Assembly (NCBI RefSeq): GCF_001274935.1
Contig: NZ_LILC01000002.1
Span: 329,924 to 393,923 of the forward strand
DNA from: Priestia koreensis
GTDB taxonomy: Bacteria > Bacillota > Bacilli > Bacillales > Bacillaceae_H
Reading direction: 5' to 3'
DNA: 64,000 bases
Both the position numbers and the translations under genes were made by a program. Shown piece after piece: positions 55,696 through 62,775 of the stretch. A model generated the notes under the pieces. It was not told the DNA's origin. It did no database searches and saw only the letters and a list, made by a program, of their open reading frames with translations. Each line of letters begins with the position of its first letter. Positions within the stretch are counted from its first letter, which is position 1.

Positions 55696-56514
55696 ATGAA
55701 AAAAAATAGCATGAAAAAATGGGTTATTGCTTCTACAGCTACTTTCTCATTTTTAACAATCCAAGGAGTAGCTCAAGCAGACACACAACATAATGTACAT
55801 GAGGGTGATACATTATGGTCGCTTGGACAGAAGTATGGGGTTTCAGTAGATAACATTAAAAATGTCAACCATCGTCAAAACGATACCATTTATATTGGGG
55901 AAACATTGTCCATTCCAAATGGTCAGCCTGTACAAAGCGGATCTTATACCGTAGCAGCTGGTGACACACTATGGTCTATTTCATCAAAACACGGCGTATC
56001 GGTAGACGCTGTGAAACAAGCAAACAACTTATCATCAGATATAATTTCAATTGGGCAAGCATTAACAATCCCAACTGGAGGACAGGCACCAGCACCACAG
56101 CCAGCACCAGCACAAGCACAGCCGGCACCAGCGCCACAGCCAGCACAAGCAAATGCGAATAACGAAGAAAAAGAATTACTAGCCCGTCTTGTAGAAGCTG
56201 AAGCAAAAGGAGAGCCACATGCTGGTAAGGTGGCAGTTGCGACTGTTGTCTTAAACCGTGTGGATTCATCGGATTTCCCTAACTCCATTTCTGAGGTTAT
56301 CAATCAACCGGGTGCATTCTCACCGGTATCAAATGGAGCAATTAACCAACCGGCTTCGGATGATTCAAAACGTGCTGTAGATGAAGCATTCGCCAATAGA
56401 GGTGCTACACAAAATGGTGCATTATTCTTTTATAACCCACAAACAGCTCAAGACGAATGGATTAAATCTCGTCAAGTAACAGCTGTAATTGGGAATCATG
56501 TTTTTGCTAAATAA
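55696..56514 (+). CDS. LysM-SleB-type cell wall hydrolase (YkvT-like)
   Basis: A 272-residue secreted protein: signal peptide (to AQA, about residue 28), two LysM modules (HNVHEGDTLWSLGQKYG and SYTVAAGDTLWSISSKHG), a Pro/Ala/Gln linker (about residues 128-155) and a C-terminal Hydrolase_2/SleB domain starting EKELLARLVEAEAKGEP with the catalytic-type Glu. It resembles B. subtilis YkvT, and the position after ykvS agrees. Role in wall turnover or spore cortex. AGGAGG before the ATG. The preceding 290 bases hold a promoter-like TATAAT and an inverted repeat. Confidence 0.9.
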   Translation: MKKNSMKKWVIASTATFSFLTIQGVAQADTQHNVHEGDTLWSLGQKYGVSVDNIKNVNHRQNDTIYIGETLSIPNGQPVQSGSYTVAAGDTLWSISSKHGVSVDAVKQANNLSSDIISIGQALTIPTGGQAPAPQPAPAQAQPAPAPQPAQANANNEEKELLARLVEAEAKGEPHAGKVAVATVVLNRVDSSDFPNSISEVINQPGAFSPVSNGAINQPASDDSKRAVDEAFANRGATQNGALFFYNPQTAQDEWIKSRQVTAVIGNHVFAK

Positions 56515-56629
56515 AAACATGTATTGATTCTTATTTTAATAGATAAAGCTTTCCCTACATATGAGTCATTGATTACTTATATGTTTTATGAAGCCTAACC
56601 CATATGAAAAGGTGAGTAACCTTTCCGAG

Positions 56630-56662
56630 AACCCCGCGTTTGAATGAGACGCGGGGTTTTTA
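56630..56662 (+). terminator. Terminator of the LysM hydrolase transcript
   Basis: AACCCCGCGT and ACGCGGGGTT pair across 9 bases, T-run after. It lies about 115 bases beyond the stop codon. Confidence 0.88.
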
Positions 56663-56707
56663 GATGGAAAATTTTTGTCTAAATAGGGAGAGGTTTGAAA
56701 AAAAGTC

Positions 56708-56736
56708 TTGCTTTTTGAAATCGTTTACGGTAATAA
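56708..56736 (+). promoter_or_regulatory. Putative promoter with embedded cre site
   Basis: TTGCTT (56708-56713), 17-base spacer and TAATAA (56731-56736). The spacer contains TGAAATCGTTTACG (56716-56729), a 13-of-14 match to the CcpA cre consensus TGWAANCGNTNWCA. This arrangement predicts glucose repression. Confidence 0.5.
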
Positions 56737-56794
56737 TATAAATAGAAAGTCATGTTGAATGTCTGCTTTGATTCTACTTCTTTTTTAGTCTTAA

Positions 56795-56808
56795 TGTAAG
56801 CGATTACA
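56795..56808 (+). promoter_or_regulatory. Perfect cre (CcpA-binding) site
   Basis: TGTAAGCGATTACA fits every position of TGWAANCGNTNWCA. It lies about 60 bases downstream of the putative start point, where CcpA would act as a roadblock. Confidence 0.7.
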
Positions 56809-56943
56809 GTTTTATGTGATTTTGCCATCATTCATAAAGTTGTTACGGATTGCTGTCGTGCTGGGGGAAATATTCACGGTATTTAAAAAAGGGGTTTATA
56901 TACACGTGTTCAAAAGTAGAAGAAAGCGATTCAACATACATAC

Positions 56944-56982
56944 GCAGTGCAACGGAAAAGGGGCCGTCGCACTGTTTTTTTT
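56944..56982 (+). terminator. Plus-strand terminator
   Basis: CAGTGCAACGG pairs with CCGTCGCACTG with one mismatch, followed by eight T. No convincing protein gene precedes it on this strand. Confidence 0.8.
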
Positions 56983-56984
56983 GT

Positions 56985-57022
56985 GCAAAAAAGAACAGAA
57001 GCTGCACTGCTTCTGTTCTTTC
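56985..57022 (-). terminator. Minus-strand terminator
   Basis: AAGAACAGAAGC and GCTTCTGTTCTT pair across 6 bases, followed by TTTTTTG on the minus strand; ends the 59-aa gene. Confidence 0.85.
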
Positions 57023-57040
57023 GGCTTAATGAACATTTAT

Positions 57041-57220
57041 TTACTGAGATTTAGGCTTATGGTTTTGGAGCTCTTTTTGCCTGCTGACAATTTCACCAAG
57101 GTGCATCGTAGTGTGGATGTTTCCCATTAATCCTTTTGAACTTTTTCGGCGGTTCGCCGTGAACAGAACAACAGTAAGAGCAACAATAATTGCAAAAGCA
57201 GCTATAATCCAAGGAATCAT
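57041..57220 (-). CDS. Small single-pass membrane protein (59 aa)
   Basis: A 59-residue protein: one N-terminal helix (MIPWIIAAFAIIVALTVVLF), then a basic hydrophilic tail. AGGAGGAG sits 8 bases before the ATG and a clear terminator follows, so it is a real gene although short. No family recognised. Confidence 0.7.
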   Translation of the reverse strand: MIPWIIAAFAIIVALTVVLFTANRRKSSKGLMGNIHTTMHLGEIVSRQKELQNHKPKSQ

Positions 57221-57343
57221 GATTAAAATCTCCTCCTGGTATAAGAAATAATTAGTAAATAAATACCCGATCGATCAGGCGGTAAACGTTGGAAGTTGGA
57301 CAAATACCTAGAAAAAATCATCAACTTGAGACATATGCCCATT

Positions 57344-57370
57344 CACTTTCCTCTTCTGTTTCATATGCTA
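57344..57370 (+). promoter_or_regulatory. Possible sigma-K promoter of the Phe-Gly repeat gene
   Basis: CAC at 57344, 15-base spacer and CATATGCTA at 57362-57370, which matches the sigma-K -10 pattern CATANNNTA. Consistent with a coat protein, but short consensus motifs occur by chance. Confidence 0.4.
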
Positions 57371-57406
57371 CAAAGTAACGTAATTCGAAATGCAGGAGGG
57401 AACACT

Positions 57407-57682
57407 ATGCAAGATCCAACATTATTATATTCATTCGATGACACACGACGTCCTTTTGGGGGTTTTGGAGGATTTGGTAGACCAGGATTCGGCTTTGGTC
57501 GTCCGGGATTTGGTTTTGGCCGTCCGGGATTTGGCTTCGGTAGACCAGGATTTGGATTTGGATTTGGACTTCCATTTGTAGGTGGATTAGCGTTAGGTAC
57601 GGCATTATCAGGACCAGGATATTACCCATACTATCCACCGTATCCACCATATTCACCATATCCGTATTATCCGTATTATTAA
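57407..57682 (+). CDS. Phe-Gly repeat protein, probable coat or surface protein
   Basis: A 91-residue protein with four RPGFGFG repeats (21-base DNA period) followed by a hydrophobic FVGGLALGTAL segment and a Tyr/Pro tail (PYYPPYPPYSPYPYYPYY). Low-complexity aromatic-Gly and Tyr-Pro proteins are common in Bacillus spore coats. AGGAGGG precedes the ATG at 57407; a longer upstream frame is rejected. A sigma-K-like promoter lies just upstream. Confidence 0.8.
   Translation: MQDPTLLYSFDDTRRPFGGFGGFGRPGFGFGRPGFGFGRPGFGFGRPGFGFGFGLPFVGGLALGTALSGPGYYPYYPPYPPYSPYPYYPYY
57477..57560 (+). repeat. Four 21-bp tandem repeats
   Basis: Units beginning GGTAGACCAGGATTCGG-like encode GRPGFGF. Third-position changes (AGA/CGT, TTC/TTT) show they have diverged while the peptide is kept, so the repeat is under protein-level selection. 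Confidence 0.85.
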
Positions 57683-57697
57683 GCCGAATGAAGGCTA

Positions 57698-57719
57698 TAG
57701 GGGGAGATTCCCCCTATAC
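57698..57719 (+). terminator. Hairpin after the repeat-protein gene
   Basis: TATAGGGGGA and CCCCCTATA pair across a short loop, without a T-run. It is followed immediately by the stronger terminator at 57715. Confidence 0.5.
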
Positions 57720-57757
57720 ATATAAAGATCCTGTGCCTTGGCGCAGGATCTTTATTT
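57715..57757. terminator. Bidirectional terminator
   Basis: AAAGATCCTGTGCC and GGCGCAGGATCTTT pair (one mismatch), then TATTTTTT on the plus strand; ends the repeat-protein gene and the convergent toxin-immunity operon. Confidence 0.88.
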
Positions 57758-58021
57758 TTTGTGCTTCAGTTGTTGATCGTTGTGTAAAATCCACTCTTTC
57801 GTTTCAGAGACGGACAGTGCTCTAGAGCCGAATTCTTCAATTAGGTTTTGAGCCGTTTTGTATTGCTCTCCATTGATAATTTGCGTGAGCTCTACTTGAA
57901 GCTGATGCTGAATCTCAGCATCCTCTCCGTCTATAAATAGCTGAATTGCCGACCAAAAATCGTCCTGGTCTAGGCTCAACGTACAGTAGGATGTCAAAAA
58001 GTATTGAAATTCCTTATACAT
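57752..58021 (-). CDS. Candidate immunity protein for the RNase A-like lipoprotein
   Basis: An 89-residue acidic, helical, cytoplasmic protein (MYKEFQYFLTSYCTLSLDQD...), with no signal peptide. Its ATG lies 1 base after the toxin stop, with GAGG inside the toxin's last codons, so the two are translationally coupled. Size and acidity fit contact-dependent-inhibition immunity proteins, and its opening resembles small CdiI-type families. The assignment rests mostly on context. Confidence 0.6.
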   Translation of the reverse strand: MYKEFQYFLTSYCTLSLDQDDFWSAIQLFIDGEDAEIQHQLQVELTQIINGEQYKTAQNLIEEFGSRALSVSETKEWILHNDQQLKHKK

Positions 58022-58022
58022 T

Positions 58023-58526
58023 TTAATCGCCTCGCTTTGCTACAGGATACGATGTAATAATCTTATATTTTCGTTCACTCGTTGGATCTTTTGCTAATAC
58101 AGTGAGTGTATTATGTAACTCATTATGTACACGCATATCCGATCGAAGCACCGATTTCCCAACGGCAAAGGAGTGAGAAGTTTGAAGTACAAGGCGATCA
58201 CGATTTGATTGAAGCCAGTTCTCAATGTCCTTTTCATGTACCTTCAACGCTTCTTCTACTGCTTTTGTAGCAGTATCTTTATCAGAATAAGAACTTGCTG
58301 CTGTCACGTGTTCTCGCTGTACGCGATCTGTTAATTCCTGATCTGATTTCCCAACGTGTTTTTCGAGCGTATGGCCGTTTTTGGGTGGGCCTTCCATTTC
58401 ATCAAGAATGTTGCTTTCCTTCTTTTCTGAAGACGTAGGATGTGGTTGCTCGCTGCTGAGATTACACCCAGAAAGGGCAAAAACCGCTATGAGCAAAATC
58501 ATCCATATCATGTATAGCTTTTTCAT
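58023..58526 (-). CDS. Lipoprotein with bacterial RNase A-like (CdiA-CT) toxin domain
   Basis: A 167-residue lipoprotein with lipobox LSGC (Cys21) and a short linker. The domain from about residue 53 (TLEKHVGKSDQELTDRV) to the end (DPTSERKYKIITSYP) has the pattern of the bacterial RNase A-like CdiA-CT family. His57 and Arg68 are 11 residues apart and Thr158/Tyr160 form TxY, the same spacing I recall for the catalytic His, Arg, Thr and Tyr of the Yersinia toxin. Start by GAGGTGA before ATG 58526. Coupled to a small downstream gene. Delivery route and target are unknown. Confidence 0.75.
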   Translation of the reverse strand: MKKLYMIWMILLIAVFALSGCNLSSEQPHPTSSEKKESNILDEMEGPPKNGHTLEKHVGKSDQELTDRVQREHVTAASSYSDKDTATKAVEEALKVHEKDIENWLQSNRDRLVLQTSHSFAVGKSVLRSDMRVHNELHNTLTVLAKDPTSERKYKIITSYPVAKRGD

Positions 58527-58544
58527 TTCTTCACCTCGTAAATT

Positions 58545-58573
58545 AGTATACAGAAAAATAAATCCACTCACAA
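58545..58573 (-). promoter_or_regulatory. Sigma-A promoter of the toxin-immunity operon
   Basis: On the minus strand TTGTGA (58573-58568), 17-base spacer and TATACT (58550-58545) with an extended TG. Suggests vegetative expression. Confidence 0.7.
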
Positions 58574-58611
58574 AAATTTTGGTAAGAAGGGAAAACAGGT
58601 GGCAATCACCC

Positions 58612-58639
58612 TTGCAAGGCTGTTAATTTCTGATATAAT
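58612..58639 (+). promoter_or_regulatory. Sigma-A promoter of the purine permease gene
   Basis: TTGCAA (58612-58617), 16-base spacer and TATAAT (58634-58639) with extended TGA. No purine riboswitch is present in the 60-base leader. Confidence 0.78.
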
Positions 58640-58698
58640 AACTGACGGTGGCTTTTGCCATTGGGTGGGAGAGGGAATTTTGTAGAGAAGGAAATACT

Positions 58699-59994
58699 TT
58701 GAAAGCAATAGCAGAAAGAATTTTTAAGCTGAACGAACATCACACGACGTTGGGAAAAGAAAGCATTGCAGGTGTGGTCGCTTTTTTATCCATCATCTAC
58801 ATCGTCGCGATCAACGCAACCATTTTGTCTGATGCAGGCATTCCGTTTGAAGCAGGCGTCTTTGCAACGGTTATGACATCCTTTATTGGCTGTTTGTTAA
58901 TGGCCTTTTGGGCAAATGCTCCGATTATTTTAGTTCCCGGGATGGGAATTAATGCACTATTTACGTATACAATGGTGCAATCAATGGGGTTGTCTTGGCA
59001 AGAAGCGCTTTGTGCGGTATTTGTATCAGGAGTTTTATTTGTCTTGTTGGCATTTTCACGAGTTTCAACAGTGCTTGTAAAATCCATTCCTCATTCATTA
59101 AAGGAAGCAATTACGGTTGGCGTCGGTTTGTTTTTAACGTTTATCGGACTTCAAAAAGGTGGAATTGTGAAACCAAGTGAGACGACGTTTGTTGCTCTTG
59201 GAGATTTAAGCAGTCCAGCGGTACTTGCGACGTTAATTACGCTTGCGATTACAGTGGTGTTGTTCATTCGAAACGTGCAAGGAAATTTCTTAATTAGTAT
59301 GGCGATTGGTAGTTTGTTAGCCTGGCTTCTTGGAGTTGTACCCGCAGCAAGTGAAGCTCCTGTTCAAAACGGAGCAACGTTTTTTGACAGCTTTGCGGTT
59401 CTATCATTTAGTGGAGTAGCAAAGATCTCCTTTTGGGCTGCTGTCTTTTCCATGACGATGGTATTAATTTTTGAAAATATCGGTCTTATTCACGGTCATT
59501 TACAGATGACGGGAAGAGAAGACAAGTTTTCAAAAGCGTTTCAAGCGAATGCGGTATCCTCTATGCTATGTGGCATTTTTGGAACGAGTCCAACTGTTTC
59601 AACGGTTGAGAGTGCGACAGGAATAGCTTCTGGGGGACGCACAGGATTTACGTCCTTTATTACAGGAACGTTATTTTTAGTGTCGTTACTATTTATCCCG
59701 ATTCTTAAACTTGTGCCAAACAGCGCCATTGCACCTATTTTAATTGTCATTGGTGGATTAATGATTCAAAATATCAAAAACATTAATCTTCAGGATTTGA
59801 CAGAAGGATTTCCGGCCTTTTTAATTATTGCCTTAATTCCGCTTACGTATAGTATTGCAGATGGTATTGCATTCGGATTTATTGCGTATCCACTGTTAAA
59901 AGTGTCGCTCGGCCGAATTAAAGATGTATCTATCGCAATGTATATTATAGCGTTTTTATTTCTATTGAATTTTGTTTTGCATTATATGTCATAG
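58699..59994 (+). CDS. NCS2/AzgA-type purine (guanine/hypoxanthine) permease
   Basis: A 431-residue polytopic protein of the AzgA branch of NCS2. The signature ISIIYIVAINATILSDAGIP-like start of helix 1, GMGINALFTYTMV and FGTSPTVSTVESATGIASGGRTG are conserved. It should import hypoxanthine/guanine or adenine with protons. TTG at 58699 is chosen: AAGGA is 7 bases before it and an upstream GTG lacks a ribosome site. Length is close to B. subtilis PbuO/PbuG. Confidence 0.9.
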   Translation: MKAIAERIFKLNEHHTTLGKESIAGVVAFLSIIYIVAINATILSDAGIPFEAGVFATVMTSFIGCLLMAFWANAPIILVPGMGINALFTYTMVQSMGLSWQEALCAVFVSGVLFVLLAFSRVSTVLVKSIPHSLKEAITVGVGLFLTFIGLQKGGIVKPSETTFVALGDLSSPAVLATLITLAITVVLFIRNVQGNFLISMAIGSLLAWLLGVVPAASEAPVQNGATFFDSFAVLSFSGVAKISFWAAVFSMTMVLIFENIGLIHGHLQMTGREDKFSKAFQANAVSSMLCGIFGTSPTVSTVESATGIASGGRTGFTSFITGTLFLVSLLFIPILKLVPNSAIAPILIVIGGLMIQNIKNINLQDLTEGFPAFLIIALIPLTYSIADGIAFGFIAYPLLKVSLGRIKDVSIAMYIIAFLFLLNFVLHYMS

Positions 59995-60009
59995 TGTGTG
60001 ATATAAAAA

Positions 60010-60048
60010 AAAGCGTCTCCTACGAATATCGTAGAGACGCTTTTTTCA
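60010..60048. terminator. Bidirectional terminator
   Basis: AAAAGCGTCTC-TACGA pairs with TCGTA-GAGACGCTTTT with one mismatch; ends the permease gene and the convergent small gene. Confidence 0.88.
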
Positions 60049-60054
60049 ATGCCG

Positions 60055-60219
60055 TCAGTTCTGTGAATGAGATGATTCAGAAGGGAACGGTTCAGTAGGA
60101 GTCGCAGAACGAGCAGGTTCTTTCGGGTGGCTTTCTTTTTTTCGAATGTTGAAATCAGGAAGCATGGCCATAAACAGAATAGCCCCAAAAAAGATCAAGA
60201 AGAAGGTCCAAACAGGCAT
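60055..60219 (-). CDS. Small single-pass membrane protein (54 aa)
   Basis: A 54-residue protein with one N-terminal helix (MPVWTFFLIFFGAILFMAML) and a Pro/Ser/Glu-rich tail. AAAGGAG is 9 bases before the second ATG of an ATGATCGATATG start, which I prefer. A longer ORF in another frame here is a shadow. Unknown function. Confidence 0.65.
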   Translation of the reverse strand: MPVWTFFLIFFGAILFMAMLPDFNIRKKESHPKEPARSATPTEPFPSESSHSQN

Positions 60220-60401
60220 ATCGATCATTCTCCTTTCTAGTAATAGTATACGAATCTGCTAGATTAAAAGTTTCGTTTATTTGCAAAATAAGCTTGTACA
60301 TGTTTTATAAAACCATTTTTTTACATTTAACTCAGTTTAAGCTTCTACGAAAATAAAAAGTGAATATGAATAAAAAGACCTATGAAGAATGGGGAGTTAA
60401 A

Positions 60402-60767
60402 ATGGGTATCCGAATGATTAAAATATCTGCTGTTTATTTTGCTATCGGAATGATTTTAGGTTATTACATGTCCATTGTTCATCAATACGCGTTGACTCCT
60501 GTACATGTCCACATTAACCTTCTCGGCTGGACATCTTTGACGTTAGCTGGACTACTTTATCATCTCTTTCCCGACATTTCTAGAAATATGCTCACAAAGA
60601 TTCACGTATGGCTTCACAACATTGGTTTGCCAATCATGATGATTGGACTAACATTGACTCTCGTAATGAACACTCAAACGTTTATTCCAATAGTGGCTGC
60701 AGGCGCTACATTAGTGGCGATTGGTGTACTCGTGTTTGTTTATAACGTAGTGAAGAACTTGAAATAG
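60402..60767 (+). CDS. Small heme-copper-oxidase-like membrane protein
   Basis: A 121-residue protein with four hydrophobic helices. The segment VHVHINLLGWTSLTLAGLLYH matches the helix-2 region of NorB/CcoN-type heme-copper oxidases, where the first histidine binds low-spin heme, and HVWLHNIG adds further His. At 121 residues it is far shorter than a catalytic subunit, so it cannot be a full oxidase. GGGGAG lies 7 bases before the ATG at 60402; earlier starts lack a ribosome site. Confidence 0.65.
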   Translation: MGIRMIKISAVYFAIGMILGYYMSIVHQYALTPVHVHINLLGWTSLTLAGLLYHLFPDISRNMLTKIHVWLHNIGLPIMMIGLTLTLVMNTQTFIPIVAAGATLVAIGVLVFVYNVVKNLK

Positions 60768-60866
60768 TTCGTTTCTTTTTTGATTGAAATTAAATTAAAG
60801 GAATTTGACCAGCAGTCACGAATATAACTAATAATACCAATCGTCATGAAAAGAGGAGGATGGAAT

Positions 60867-61124
60867 ATGGAAGAACGTGATCAGTTGCTGCGTGTTCGCG
60901 AGCTAGCCAATGAAATTTTACGTCTTAAGGTGCAAGATCGTACAACTTACGATGAGTTAGAGCTACGAAATAATGTGGAATTATTAGCACGTTCCGTAGT
61001 CGATTTGACGACGTTGCATCTAAACGAAGATGTCGATCCACCTACATCCTTGCGAGCAACAGTCTCTAAGCTTAAAATGGCGTGTAACAATATGGGGAAC
61101 TACAAAAAGACTGAAATTATATAG
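60867..61124 (+). CDS. Small helical protein (85 aa)
   Basis: An 85-residue soluble protein (MEERDQLLRVRELANEIL...), mostly helical and rich in charged residues, without membrane segment or known motif. GAGGAGG lies 8 bases before the ATG, and a terminator follows 8 bases after the stop. Unknown function. Confidence 0.65.
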   Translation: MEERDQLLRVRELANEILRLKVQDRTTYDELELRNNVELLARSVVDLTTLHLNEDVDPPTSLRATVSKLKMACNNMGNYKKTEII

Positions 61125-61131
61125 GTAAAGA

Positions 61132-61165
61132 AAAGCTGACGTTTTTTGAAACGTCAGCTCTTTTT
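61132..61165. terminator. Bidirectional terminator
   Basis: AGCTGACGTTT pairs with AAACGTCAGCT, then CTTTTTG; the opposite strand has TTTTCTTT. Confidence 0.8.
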
Positions 61166-61166
61166 G

Positions 61167-61982
61167 TTATGCGTTGGGATTCATTTTGCTTTCTTCACGA
61201 TTTTGGCGTAAGACAATTTCTACTGCCTCACTTACAGAATCTACCACATAGTTTGCTTCTTGTTTCACTTCGTCATACGCCTCGCTCATTGCAAAACTAT
61301 TCGGCGTTAAGCGGAACATGGGGATATCATTGAAGTTATCTCCCACACAAGCAATTTCGTCTGGCTGAAGATCCAGGTGGTCAAGCAATACCGCAATGGC
61401 ATTTCCTTTGCTGATATGCTTGGGCATAATATCTAAACAGCTTTTAGCTGAGATATATGTGTCAATGTCATCACCAAACATGTCATTAAGCTTTTTTTGT
61501 AACTCTAGGACCTGTTCGTGATCACCAAGCACCGTAATTTTTGAAGGATTTAGTGAAGTTGAGAAATCTTCTCGCATCGTAGGATTTTCCTGAATAGGAA
61601 AAAACATCACTTTTTCAATTTCTTTGACAACATCAGACATTTCTTCTACGAAATTCGTGTTATCCGAGCATACAAGCGTAATTTTATCAGGCATTTTAGT
61701 GAGTGAATAGAGCTTAGAGGCAAGCTCATGATCAAACGTTTTTTCGTGAAGAGATTGATCATCATGTGTGAGTACAAATGCACCATTCTGACTGACACGA
61801 TGAACGTCACCTTCTAGCGATTCACTAACTTTTACAATTTCATTATCCATACGGCCTGATGCTAAGCAAATCTCCACTCCGCTTTCTTTTAACTGTTGCA
61901 GAGCATCAATTTCTTTTTGCTCCACTTTTTTATCATGATTCAAAAGCGTACCGTCTAAATCACTTACAAATAATTTAATCAT
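61167..61982 (-). CDS. Cof-type HAD-IIB phosphatase
   Basis: A 271-residue haloacid dehalogenase-like hydrolase. Motif I is VSDLDGTLLN at the N-terminus, motif II LASGRMD, the lysine in KGNAIAVLLDHL and motif IV GDNFNDIPMF. Members dephosphorylate sugar phosphates, PLP or flavin nucleotides; the specific substrate is unknown. AGGAGAG before the ATG. Confidence 0.9.
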   Translation of the reverse strand: MIKLFVSDLDGTLLNHDKKVEQKEIDALQQLKESGVEICLASGRMDNEIVKVSESLEGDVHRVSQNGAFVLTHDDQSLHEKTFDHELASKLYSLTKMPDKITLVCSDNTNFVEEMSDVVKEIEKVMFFPIQENPTMREDFSTSLNPSKITVLGDHEQVLELQKKLNDMFGDDIDTYISAKSCLDIMPKHISKGNAIAVLLDHLDLQPDEIACVGDNFNDIPMFRLTPNSFAMSEAYDEVKQEANYVVDSVSEAVEIVLRQNREESKMNPNA

Positions 61983-62224
61983 TATGTTTACTCTCCTTTG
62001 CTGTAAATAGGGGGAACGTACGTAAAATAACAGCGAGCTTTTATAGAAATGTAATAGGAGCTCAAACCTTCATGCTAGCAATTATAAGGAATTGAATGTA
62101 AATGTGCAATTTAATCAACTTTCCAAACATAGGTGCATTCATTAAGTCACTTTTGTACTCCGATGAATACACTTGTAGTACTGAACAAAATTTTCACATA
62201 ATCTTTCAGAGGTGAGCAACTCAA

Positions 62225-62764
62225 ATGAAGGAAATAACGATCATGAAAAGATATGTGTGGTTAGTGGGTAGTGTTTTTTTACTACTTCCTCTTTTGTTTT
62301 TTCATTCTACCTCTGCTTTATTTACCAAACAAATGAATGATCCAAACAATACCTTTCAAACCGGCACGTTGAACATGGCTATTTCTCCGAGTGCAGTATT
62401 TAACATTAGTAATATGGTCCCCGGTGATTTTGCGACAAAAACAGTAACTGTACAAAATACAGGCAGTGTCGACTTTACGTACGTAGTAGGAGCGATTAAT
62501 ACTGGAAACACGAATTTATGGACAGATAAAACATACGGTCTTCAAGTTGAAATAAAAAAAGGTGTGACAACGTACTATTCAGGTCCGGTGTCTGATGTGA
62601 GTGCGAATCCAGCTTCGCCACTTTCGCTTTCTGTTGGGCAAAATGATGTCTTAACGATCAAAGTGACGCTGCCGACTTTAGCAGATAATACCTTTCAGAC
62701 GCTGACAGAAGTGATTACGTTCACGTTCCAGGCTACTCAGCTACCTGGTCAAGATCGATCCTAG
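62225..62764 (+). CDS. TasA/CalY-like (M73-type) SipW-dependent secreted protein
   Basis: A 179-residue secreted protein. The SipW-type signal peptide (about residues 8-31, ending STSALFTKQ) precedes a beta-rich domain with PGDFATKTVTVQNTGSVDFTY, the pattern of camelysin/TasA proteins (TasA forms biofilm fibres). It is followed 11 bases later by a signal peptidase gene, which fits a dedicated SipW pair. GAGGTGA lies about 12 bases before the ATG. Confidence 0.78.
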   Translation: MKEITIMKRYVWLVGSVFLLLPLLFFHSTSALFTKQMNDPNNTFQTGTLNMAISPSAVFNISNMVPGDFATKTVTVQNTGSVDFTYVVGAINTGNTNLWTDKTYGLQVEIKKGVTTYYSGPVSDVSANPASPLSLSVGQNDVLTIKVTLPTLADNTFQTLTEVITFTFQATQLPGQDRS

Positions 62765-62775
62765 GAGGGGATGAG

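Larger units (their letters stand above)
56742..56982 (+). ncRNA. Candidate short transcript, CcpA-controlled
   Basis: Between the cre-bearing promoter and a strong plus-strand terminator (56944-56982) there are about 240 bases. The only long ORF (56816-57130) lacks a ribosome site and runs through the terminator, so it is not credible. A small RNA or a very short peptide is possible. Function unknown. Confidence 0.35.

Noticed and set aside
56078..56155. Tandem repeat array or CRISPR
   Set aside because: This is only the Pro/Ala/Gln linker coding region; no regular spacer structure.
56816..57130. 104-codon plus-strand ORF in the cre-box region
   Set aside because: No ribosome site, runs through two terminators and lies antisense to the better-supported 59-aa gene.
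58572..58698. Purine riboswitch before the purine permease gene
   Set aside because: The conserved purine-aptamer core is absent; the leader is only about 60 bases and unstructured.
59982..60188. 68-codon minus-strand ORF after the purine permease
   Set aside because: Overlaps a terminator and lies in a different frame from the 54-aa gene that has a proper ribosome site.
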